A stretch of 10,000 nucleotides of DNA, from positions 442,501 through 452,500 of the forward strand of contig NZ_CP040840.1 of the NCBI RefSeq assembly GCF_006874765.1, in the 5' to 3' direction. Shown here one piece after another: positions 1 through 10,000 of the stretch; the stretch's first letter is position 1, and the number at the start of each line of letters is the position of its first letter. Source of the DNA: Leptospira weilii. GTDB lineage: Bacteria > Spirochaetota > Leptospiria > Leptospirales > Leptospiraceae. Made by a program: the position numbers and the translations under genes. The notes below the pieces were generated by a model. The model was given only the letters and a program-made list of their open reading frames with translations. It ran no database searches and was not told the origin of the DNA.

Positions 1-1191
1 TTGATTTCCGTGCTTGCGAAGATGGAAAAGACCGGCATCGCTCTCGACGTTCCTTATTTCGAGGAATTGGCTCGTGACTTCGATCGCGAAATCCGTCATC
101 TAGAATCCGAAATTCACAGACAAGCGGGCAGATCGTTTAACATCGCTTCTACGAAGGAGCTACAGAAAATTCTTTTCGACGATTTAAAATTAAAAATCGT
201 CAAAAAAACTCAAACCGGTTACTCCACCGATCACGAAGTTTTAGAAGAACTCCTGGGAGAACATCCGATTGTAGAAAAACTTTTGGATTACAGGAAATAC
301 ACCAAACTCAAATCCACGTACGTCGACGCTCTTCCCAAAATGGTAAATCCTCGGACCGGAAGAATTCACACAAGTTACAACCAAACAATCGCGGCCACAG
401 GAAGATTATCCTCTACCGATCCGAATTTACAAAACATACCGATTCGAGACCGAGAAGGTAGGCTGCTTCGAAAAGGATTTACCGTTGATTCTGATGAGTA
501 TGAAATTCTAAGTTTGGATTATTCTCAGATTGAACTTAGAATCATGGCTCACATATCCAAGGATCCTGCGATGTTGGAAGCGTACAATCACGGCTTGGAT
601 ATTCACATAAGGACCGCAGCCGCCTTGTACGGAGTACCCGAAAAAGAAGTCACGCCCGAAATGAGGGATAAGGCCAAGGTCGTCAATTTTTCCGTAATCT
701 ACGGAGTGACCCCCTACGGACTCAGCCGCAATCTTAGAATTCCAAGAGACGAAGCGAAATCATTCATCGAACGTTATATGACACAGTATCCGGGAGTGAA
801 AAGTTATATGGAGTCGATGGTCGAGTTTGCCGAAAAAAACGGTTACGTTCAAACGTTAACCGGTCGTCGTCGCCCGATAATCGATATTAACAGTACTCAC
901 AAATCTGCGAAAGAGGCGGCAAAAAGAATCGCGATCAATAGCCCGGTCCAGGGAACAAGCGCGGATATGATAAAAATTGCGATGATTAATATCCACGAAG
1001 ACATCGAGAAAAAACATTACAGATCCAGAATGTTATTGCAAGTTCACGACGAACTTGTCTTCGAAGTTCACAAAAAGGAAAAGGAAGAATTCAAAACCTC
1101 CATGAAAAAACATATGGAAAATGCGATGCCTTTGGATCTTCCGATCCTTGTGGAAGGAAAATTCGGAGTCAACTGGGACGAAGCCCATTAG
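1..1191 (+). CDS. polA: DNA polymerase I, C-terminal polymerase domain (5' end outside window)
   Basis: This is the family A DNA polymerase that fills gaps and replaces primers during replication and repair in the cytoplasm. The visible 396 residues cover most of the polymerase domain. Motif A is D173-R180 (DYSQIELR), with D173 as the first catalytic aspartate. Motif B, the O helix, has R222, K226, F230 and Y234. Motif C is V348-E351 (VHDE), with D350 as the second catalytic aspartate. All key residues are present, so the domain should be active. F230 at the sugar-selectivity position matches E. coli Pol I, whereas phage T7 has tyrosine there. Bacterial Pol I is usually about 900 residues, so the 5'-nuclease and 3'-5' exonuclease-like regions must lie to the left. 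The TTG at base 1 is only the window edge, not a start. The stop is TAG at 1189-1191. No downstream partner gene is close, and the nearest hairpin is in the repeat at 1286-1329. Confidence 0.97.
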   Translation: MISVLAKMEKTGIALDVPYFEELARDFDREIRHLESEIHRQAGRSFNIASTKELQKILFDDLKLKIVKKTQTGYSTDHEVLEELLGEHPIVEKLLDYRKYTKLKSTYVDALPKMVNPRTGRIHTSYNQTIAATGRLSSTDPNLQNIPIRDREGRLLRKGFTVDSDEYEILSLDYSQIELRIMAHISKDPAMLEAYNHGLDIHIRTAAALYGVPEKEVTPEMRDKAKVVNFSVIYGVTPYGLSRNLRIPRDEAKSFIERYMTQYPGVKSYMESMVEFAEKNGYVQTLTGRRRPIIDINSTHKSAKEAAKRIAINSPVQGTSADMIKIAMINIHEDIEKKHYRSRMLLQVHDELVFEVHKKEKEEFKTSMKKHMENAMPLDLPILVEGKFGVNWDEAH

Positions 1192-1729
1192 AGTTTAGAA
1201 CGAAACTACAAATAGGAATTATTCCCCATCTCATCCTAATTTTTAAAACAAATTACTGATCCCTATATAAAGGAATACCGTTTATTTGAGCATAAATCCT
1301 GCGTTTAGACGCAGAATTTTGGACACTCTATTATATAGAGATAAGTAGGGTATCTTACGGACTGCAGATTCGACGAAATCTATAGCCGATAATTTATTCT
1401 CCGAAGAAGAAACCGAACGGGGAAAAAACGATATTGGAGCCGCAAGTTTTTTCGGAAATTTTTTCCTCAGTTTTTGTAACGAACATAGTAAAATACCGAA
1501 AAATATGATTGAACCGAGGCTTAGTCTTTGCGGGATAGGGGAGCAAAAATCGTTTACAAGTAGGTTAGACACGTTCAGAATAAATCGAAGAATTGGGAAA
1601 AACTATATCGTCATTCCGATTCGAGTAACGGACGGACTTGATTCTGCAATCGGCTTTGTAAGATTACGTACTTGTATACCGATTACTGCATCCGGCTTTA
1701 AATCGTTCTTTTTTCGCTGAGGACTCTCC
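1192..1729. other. Gene-poor stretch after polA
   Basis: No convincing gene is seen here. Two open frames exist, one on the minus strand (1282-1572, GTG start) and one on the plus strand (1505-1720), but they overlap, lack ribosome binding sites and resemble no family I know. The left part carries the dispersed repeat described at 1286-1329. The right end, at 1718-1723, has a TGAGGA motif that could serve as a ribosome binding site for the small frame starting at 1730. Confidence 0.6.
1286..1329 (+). repeat. 44-bp dispersed repeat, copy A
   Basis: These 44 bases match the reverse complement of 5775-5818 at 40 positions by hand alignment. Weaker similarity continues on both sides, with shared CCTATA and ATACCG blocks upstream and an AGAT block downstream. 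The copy contains a 6-bp stem, CTGCGT (1299-1304) with ACGCAG (1309-1314) and loop TTAG, followed by AATTTT, so it could also act as a weak terminator for polA. A second hairpin, CTCTAT/ATAGAG, spans 1326-1340. It may be a piece of an old mobile element; the family is not recognised. Confidence 0.75.
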
Positions 1730-1811
1730 TTGAAAAAAAAGAAAATACTAAAAGATCTTGATAGAATTGAAAAACAAGAAGATTTCGTTTTAAAAACCTT
1801 CTATACTTTAT

Positions 1812-1819
<8 letters not shown>
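1730..1819 (+). CDS. Possible small ORF (29 codons) overlapping the start of the next gene
   Basis: A TTG at 1730 follows a GAGGA ribosome-binding motif (1719-1723) with a 6-base gap. It opens a 29-codon frame rich in lysine, with acidic residues, that ends at TAA 1817-1819. Its end overlaps the ATG of the 265-residue gene by 8 bases, an arrangement that often couples translation of two genes. The downstream gene has no clear ribosome binding site of its own, which fits coupling. An in-frame TGA just upstream (1718-1720) rules out a longer version. It could be a leader peptide, a small protein, or the frameshifted N-terminus of the next gene. No homolog is known to me, and chance is possible given the AT-rich, lysine-rich composition. 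Confidence 0.35.
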
Positions 1820-2609
<790 letters not shown>

Positions 2610-2880
2610 TTAGGCGAAAATTTTGAATATTGTTTTTAGCGAACAAAAAGATAAATTGATGATCGAAAAGGAATATTAGAGTTTTTGAAAAATCCATATC
2701 TACAAACGATTTTTCCTATTCGAAGAAAATTAATTTTTCAACAATTCTATTCAGGATATAAATAGTAATGCTATCACAACTTGGTTTTACGATTCTAAAC
2801 AGAAAAGGATTCACATCGAGTTCAAGTTACAAAACCGAGCGTTCATCTCTTGATTTTTTAATCAATGAAAAATCTTTTCT

Positions 2881-2897
2881 AATTAACGTGAGTTCGG
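2881..2897 (+). repeat. Left terminal inverted repeat of the 474-bp element
   Basis: It is perfectly complementary to 3338-3354. The core GTGAGTTCGG followed by TATAA is also close to the left end of the element at 7150. Confidence 0.8.
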
Positions 2898-3023
2898 TAT
2901 AACAAAATGCGAAAGCGATTATTATGTTGCGATCCGTAAAGAGCCGTAACCAACCCCGCAAATTAAGAAGACTTTTGGGGTAATAAGGATCAAAAACTGA
3001 TATTTTTCAAGTGTTCCGACAAG

Positions 3024-3055
3024 AATGATACTTTTTATTTGCAAAAAGTATCATT
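3024..3055. terminator. 13-bp perfect hairpin, terminator-like, inside the element
   Basis: AATGATACTTTTT (3024-3036) pairs perfectly with AAAAAGTATCATT (3043-3055) around a 6-base loop. A TTTTCTT run follows at 3054-3060, so it could stop transcription on the plus strand. The stem is AT-rich, and its role in termination is inference. Confidence 0.5.
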
Positions 3056-3089
3056 TTCTTATAGAGAAAAATCTCCCGAACCTTTCCGC

Positions 3090-3119
3090 CTATTTCGCGG
3101 CCCTTAGAGAGCGAAATAG
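3090..3119. repeat. 9-bp hairpin inside the element
   Basis: CTATTTCGC (3090-3098) pairs with GCGAAATAG (3111-3119) around a 12-base loop. There is no U-run after it, so it is structural rather than a terminator. Confidence 0.5.
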
Positions 3120-3152
3120 AGTTTATTCGGCCCAACCACCCAAAAATCAGGG

Positions 3153-3233
3153 GAAACTCAGGCACAACGTTTCCTAAACTCAGTAAACACCTTCCTATGG
3201 GTCGGTGTTTAGGTCGCGTTGTGGGTAAGTTTC
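3153..3233. repeat. Long imperfect hairpin inside the element (81 bases)
   Basis: Three stacked stems are visible: GAAACT (3153-3158) with AGTTTC (3228-3233), CACAACG (3163-3169) with CGTTGTG (3217-3223), and CCTAAAC (3173-3179) with GTTTAGG (3207-3213). They are separated by symmetric internal loops of 4x4 and 3x3 bases. The innermost stem competes with an alternative 8-bp pairing, TAAACACC (3184-3191) with GGTGTTTA (3204-3211). This amount of nested pairing is unlikely by chance and suggests a folded RNA or cruciform-forming DNA. Confidence 0.55.
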
Positions 3234-3234
3234 A

Positions 3235-3252
3235 CTGTCGGAATTCCGACAG
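3235..3252. repeat. 18-bp perfect palindrome
   Basis: CTGTCGGAATTCCGACAG is its own reverse complement. It begins one base after the long hairpin at 3153-3233. It could be a protein-binding site for a dimer or part of the element's folded structure. Confidence 0.6.
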
Positions 3253-3337
3253 ATTTATCTTCGGATCCAAGTATTTGTGGGATTGGTTATGTTAGAGAGC
3301 AACACTTTAGTTTCTTATTCGCCCAAACTTTCTTAGG

Positions 3338-3354
3338 CCGAACTCACGTTAATT
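3338..3354 (-). repeat. Right terminal inverted repeat of the 474-bp element
   Basis: It is the exact reverse complement of 2881-2897. Sequence just beyond it (GGAAGCTATTTT at 3367-3378) resembles the sequence beyond the right end of the second element (AGAAGCTCTTTT at 7342-7353), so the repeated unit may extend past this inverted repeat. Confidence 0.75.
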
Positions 3355-3364
3355 AATAACAAAT

Positions 3365-3442
3365 ATGGAAGCTATTTTCTTTGATAAAACTGAATATGAA
3401 AAGATCATGCAGAAAGCTTTAAATTTCTTCGGAGCTATATAA
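3365..3442 (+). pseudogene. 25-residue ORF, possible 5' remnant of a gene
   Basis: ATG 3365 opens a short frame of 25 residues (starting MEAIFFDKTEYEKIM) that stops at TAA 3440-3442. The composition looks protein-like, an amphipathic charged helix, but there is no ribosome binding site and the frame is too short for a domain. It starts 11 bases after the inverted repeat. The equivalent position near the second element (7340) has ATA instead of ATG. It may be a gene truncated by element insertion or part of the repeat itself. No function is proposed. Confidence 0.25.
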
Positions 3443-3672
3443 CAGAGTATCAAATATTTTACATTCCGACGGCACTTTACAATAAAAACTTACGGTACTT
3501 AATTCTATAGAACTCAAAAATACCAAAACACAGCGGTTCCATAAATTGTCGCTGCGCTTCATTGATCGCTCGTAAGCCTCGTCACATTTCACCCTATCAA
3601 GTCACAGAAATTTATTTCCCATGTAATCTGAACGTAAACAGAACGAATAAGATAATGCACAATTCAAAACCG

Positions 3673-3677
3673 AAGGA
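3673..3677 (+). promoter_or_regulatory. Ribosome binding site deciding the acyltransferase start
   Basis: AAGGA lies 7 bases before ATG 3685. The upstream in-frame candidates TTG 3562 and ATG 3655 have no comparable motif, so 3685 is the preferred start. Confidence 0.75.
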
Positions 3678-3684
3678 TGCTACT

Positions 3685-4464
<780 letters not shown>

Positions 4465-4482
4465 AACCCTTATATCACCACA

Positions 4483-4520
4483 CCGGAACCCCTTGACGGG
4501 AGTTCCGGCATTTTATTAAT
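4483..4520 (+). terminator. Intrinsic terminator after the acyltransferase gene
   Basis: CCGGAAC (4483-4489) pairs with GTTCCGG (4502-4508), with further inner G-C pairs across one C/A mismatch. A TTTTATT run follows at 4511-4517. It lies about 20 bases after the stop codon and separates this gene from the permease gene downstream. Confidence 0.85.
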
Positions 4521-4540
4521 ATCTTTTTAAGCCTTTGCTT

Positions 4541-4552
4541 AGAGATATCTCT
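4541..4552. promoter_or_regulatory. 12-bp palindrome just upstream of the permease start codon
   Basis: AGAGATATCTCT is a perfect palindrome ending 4 bases before ATG 4557, where a Shine-Dalgarno would normally sit. No clear Shine-Dalgarno is present. It could be an operator or an RNA hairpin limiting translation. The function is inferred. Confidence 0.4.
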
Positions 4553-4556
4553 CCTG

Positions 4557-5648
<1,092 letters not shown>

Positions 5649-5774
5649 AATATCTAAATATTATAATTATTTAATATATAAAATCGATCCAATATCTTAA
5701 AAAAAATTAACTGTAAGTTCGTAATAAAACACCTGGTTTTCCACGTTTTAAGATTTTATTCATCTCCATAAAGG

Positions 5775-5818
5775 AGAGTGTCCAAAATTCTCCGCCTAAA
5801 CGCGGGATTTGTGCTCAA
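5775..5818 (-). repeat. 44-bp dispersed repeat, copy B (inverted relative to copy A)
   Basis: Its reverse complement matches 1286-1329 at 40 of 44 positions. This copy folds with CCGC/GCGG and TCTCC/GGAGA stems in slightly shifted register compared with copy A, so the hairpins are not strictly conserved. The two copies face in opposite directions around about 4.4 kb. Confidence 0.75.
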
Positions 5819-6033
5819 CTGGCGGTATTTTATAGGAGTAGAGCAGGCTCTGATTTCGTTTCCGTTCTGGATATTTACTTTTTCCAACACGAAGCTCGTT
5901 TCATTTTTTACGCCTTAGATTGAGGAACCCGACCGAATCGAATGTTTGGTTTGCCTATTCCAAAATTCATTTGTACTCATAAGATAAAGGAATATATAAT
6001 CTATGAAATTACAGATCTCTTGATAGACGAAAA

Positions 6034-6086
6034 AATATTCGAACAAAAAGGTCCGGGCTTTTGCTCGAATATTCTCCGAGCAAAAG
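6034..6086 (-). promoter_or_regulatory. Two overlapping, mutually exclusive hairpins (attenuator-like)
   Basis: One hairpin pairs 6058-6067 (CTTTTGCTCG) with 6077-6086 (CGAGCAAAAG), 10 bp perfect with a 9-base loop. The other pairs 6034-6042 (AATATTCGA) with 6065-6073 (TCGAATATT), 9 bp, extended by partly paired A/T runs. They share 6065-6067, and the partly paired extension also falls in the first arm, so only one can form fully. Read on the minus strand, the second hairpin is followed by a run of six T, so it could terminate. No minus-strand gene lies directly downstream, so its job is unclear. Confidence 0.4.
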
Positions 6087-6207
6087 AAAGATCCGCCGAC
6101 TTGCATTTACAATCTTTCTCAGATTCCTCCGTGGAAGCTCGATCAAATAATATTTTTTGTTCAATGCGTCCCCACTTCCCATAAATCTCAAACGATTCAG
6201 CGCAATA

Positions 6208-6234
6208 AAAAAGGCGCTTAAAAAGCGCCTTTTT
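6208..6234 (-). terminator. Strong, bidirectional intrinsic terminator
   Basis: AAAAAGGCGCTT pairs with AAGCGCCTTTTT around an AAA loop, a 12-bp stem flanked by A-runs on one side and T-runs on the other, so it works in both directions. On the minus strand it lies about 30 bases after the stop of the small secreted protein gene. Confidence 0.9.
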
Positions 6235-6265
6235 ACTTGGTCTATCAAACAAGATGAATGGAGAA

Positions 6266-6621
<356 letters not shown>

Positions 6622-7011
6622 ATTTTCTTCGAAGAACGAATCCCCGATACTAACTTGACTTACCGCCTTAAGAAATAAATCAAAAAAAATTTGCGCTCCT
6701 TTTTTTAACACCATCCAAACACTTTATGAATTCTGCATATTCTATTTCCATGAAGCACTCTCGGCTTAAAATGGTCGGAAATCGTACATTTTTATTCTAA
6801 TAAGCTTAGTTTTTACGATTTTTTTCTGGGATTGATTCCAACAAACACAATATATAAAAGTATGCGTAATCAAAATACGATTGTCGAACTTGAATACAGT
6901 AACTTTCATTTTATAAACGATTTTTTTTCTAAATTACTTTTACAAATGAGGAAATTATATTCATTATAATTAATCAAAGCTCCATTTTGGAAAAAATCCG
7001 AATAAATGCTT

Positions 7012-7023
7012 AGCTAATTAGCT
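7012..7023. repeat. 12-bp perfect palindrome
   Basis: AGCTAATTAGCT is self-complementary and lies in AT-rich intergenic DNA. Such a short AT-rich palindrome could arise by chance. Confidence 0.3.
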
Positions 7024-7149
7024 TTTGCTTAATTTATAGACATTTATTTTTTAGAAATAGAGAATATATTGAACAAATTTTCTAAAAATTGAAAAATATT
7101 ATCGAAATTAAAATCAAGTCTTCTAAAAATTCAACCGCTCTTATTGAAG

Positions 7150-7327
7150 GTGAGTTCGGCATAAGAAAATGAGAAAAATTTTCTAAAAGTAGAAATTCCT
7201 GCTTTTAAAATTTGCTCGTAAAATCGCGATTTGTTGTAGTTCCCACATTTTAAGAATAGATTTACAGAGTTCAAATTCCAACTTCCTACAGAAAGATGAA
7301 TCATGAATTTCTTACGCCGAATTCACG
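7150..7327. mobile_element. Short non-coding element with 19-bp imperfect inverted repeats
   Basis: The left end at 7150-7168 (GTGAGTTCGGCATAAGAAA) matches the reverse complement of 7309-7327 at 17 of 19 positions. Both ends resemble those of the larger element at 2881-3354, sharing the GTGAGTTCGG core. The 140-bp interior differs from the larger element and has no ORF. Similarity to the first element continues about 25 bases beyond the right end. It is probably a decayed or shorter member of the same family. Confidence 0.6.
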
Positions 7328-7577
7328 TTATTTACTGAAATAGAAGCTCTTTTAGGAGTTCCTACGTTTTCAGTACTTCAAAAGGAGGTAAAATCCTGAA
7401 ATTTTAAGCTCGAAAAAAATTCTCCCAAAATCCGTAAAAATAAGATAAAACCAAAACTCACCTTGAAAAAACTTTGGGAGTTCCCACAAAATCTCCAAAA
7501 AAACAAACCTAAAAAAATTTCAATTCTACAAATTGCCATTCCCCAAATCGTGAGGATTTGGAAAAGAAGAGATTACT

Positions 7578-8000
<423 letters not shown>

Positions 8001-8063
8001 ATATTACTTCTCTCCGTCTCAAACTTTATATCAGGCAAAAATTTAGAGGCCGTCCCCAAAGTC

Positions 8064-9110
<1,047 letters not shown>

Positions 9111-9216
9111 AGCTAGAAACTTTCCGAAACTCGAAATTCTAATCAACTCGAAAACCACTTGAATCCATTCGCTTTTCCGACAAAATCTCCTTATTGTAGA
9201 TTTTATCCGAAGGAAT

Positions 9217-9436
<220 letters not shown>

Positions 9437-9446
9437 GAATTACAAA

Positions 9447-9476
9447 CCGAAAGAAGATTCGGCTTTTTCTTTTTTT
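9447..9476 (+). terminator. Intrinsic terminator after the small membrane protein gene
   Basis: CCGAA (9447-9451) pairs with TTCGG (9458-9462), followed by CTTTTTCTTTTTTTC. The stem is short, but the T-run is long and the position, 10 bases after the stop, is right. Confidence 0.7.
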
Positions 9477-9616
9477 CTGGCGGCTTTTCGTTCAAATTTG
9501 CTCGCTCTCGTTCGTACTTTTGCAACTCGAAAAGTTCGCCCGTTGCCTGAGAATTTTTTAAAGTTGGAAATATTTTCCTTTGCGTCGTATCGGAGAAGAA
9601 ATAGGGATAATGTTTT

Positions 9617-10000
<384 letters not shown>

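Larger units (their letters stand above)
2881..3354. mobile_element. Non-coding element with 17-bp perfect terminal inverted repeats (MITE-like)
   Basis: The left end at 2881-2897 (AATTAACGTGAGTTCGG) is the exact reverse complement of 3338-3354. The four bases TTAA sit at both outer edges, just outside the CGTGAGTTCGG core, and could be a target duplication, though TTAA is self-complementary so this is not proof. The interior has no convincing ORF on either strand but is rich in hairpins: 3024-3055, 3090-3119, 3153-3233 and 3235-3252. A shorter element at 7150-7327 has related ends, so this looks like a dispersed family of non-autonomous elements or structured repeats. No transposase is seen in the window. 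Element identity is inference. Confidence 0.65.
2610..3684. other. Long intergenic region holding a structured repeat element
   Basis: There is no complete gene of ordinary size. The first 270 bases are AT-rich, with one small hairpin (TTGATT/AATCAA at 2850-2865). The 474-bp inverted-repeat element occupies 2881-3354. A 25-codon frame that looks like a gene remnant follows at 3365-3442. From 3443 to about 3660 I see no clear signal. An in-frame TTG (3562) and ATG (3655) upstream of the acyltransferase are rejected as starts in favour of 3685. Confidence 0.7.
5649..6265. other. Intergenic region between the permease and the small secreted protein
   Basis: No credible gene is seen. Short frames on both strands at 5915-6279 overlap one another, lack ribosome binding sites, and some cross the terminator at 6208-6234. 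The first 110 bases are very AT-rich. The stretch contains repeat copy B (5775-5818), a pair of competing hairpins (6034-6086) and the terminator of the minus-strand gene. Convergent transcription is expected here. Confidence 0.65.

Noticed and set aside
1286..1342. Covariation between hairpins of the two 44-bp repeat copies
   Set aside because: At first the stems seemed to change in a compensating way, but on exact alignment the pairing register shifts between copies, so this is not evidence for a conserved fold.
1282..1572. Minus-strand 96-residue open frame
   Set aside because: It has a GTG start, no ribosome binding site and no family resemblance, and its 3' end is made of the dispersed repeat, which in copy B gives a similar peptide only after a stop codon.
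1505..1720. Plus-strand 71-residue open frame
   Set aside because: It has no ribosome binding site, overlaps the minus-strand frame and has no recognisable features.
3562..3684. N-terminal extension of the acyltransferase from TTG 3562 or ATG 3655
   Set aside because: The added residues match no part of the family, and only ATG 3685 has a well-spaced AAGGA.
7380..7388. AAAGGAGGT as the ribosome binding site of a gene
   Set aside because: No ATG, GTG or TTG with a meaningful open frame follows at a proper distance.
9440..9616. In-frame continuation past the stop of the right-edge membrane protein (58 codons to the next stop)
   Set aside because: It looked like a split gene, but it has no start codon, and its lysine/arginine-rich end is largely produced by the T-run of the convergent terminator at 9447-9476 read on the other strand.

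Overview
The window looks like chromosomal DNA from a Leptospira species, probably of the pathogenic group. The DNA is AT-rich, and several encoded proteins read like leptospiral versions of their families (the glyoxalase I, the WYL regulator and several small proteins with no outside relatives I recognise). Long non-coding gaps carry degenerate repeats. This is recognition from memory; no search was run.

Left part (1-2609): the 3' end of polA (polymerase domain with motifs A, B and C complete) runs in from the left edge. A gene-poor stretch of about 540 bp follows and begins with a short dispersed repeat. Then comes a 265-residue protein of unknown function, possibly preceded by a 29-codon open frame that overlaps its start codon.

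Middle (2610-6265): a gap of more than 1 kb holds a 474-bp non-coding element with 17-bp perfect terminal inverted repeats and several internal hairpins. It is followed by a GNAT/OlsB-like N-acyltransferase gene with a strong terminator, then a multi-spanning membrane protein with the repeated ND/STT signature layout of PiT-type phosphate permeases. A second copy of the 44-bp repeat from the polA flank lies after it in opposite orientation, so the two copies bracket about 4.4 kb. Between that copy and the next gene are two overlapping hairpins that cannot form together.

Right part (6266-10000): a small secreted protein lies on the minus strand with a good terminator. A long AT-rich gap follows, containing a shorter element with ends related to those of the 474-bp element. 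Then come gloA (+), a convergent WYL-domain regulator (-), a small two-helix membrane protein (+) divergent from the regulator, and a partial membrane protein (-) running off the right edge.

Most genes look like single transcription units with frequent strand changes, so no large operon is evident. The one suggestive pairing is the OlsB-like acyltransferase beside the PiT-like permease, since ornithine lipids replace phospholipids under phosphate limitation in other bacteria. The strongest candidate for something undescribed is the structured element at 2881-3354 and its relative at 7150-7327.
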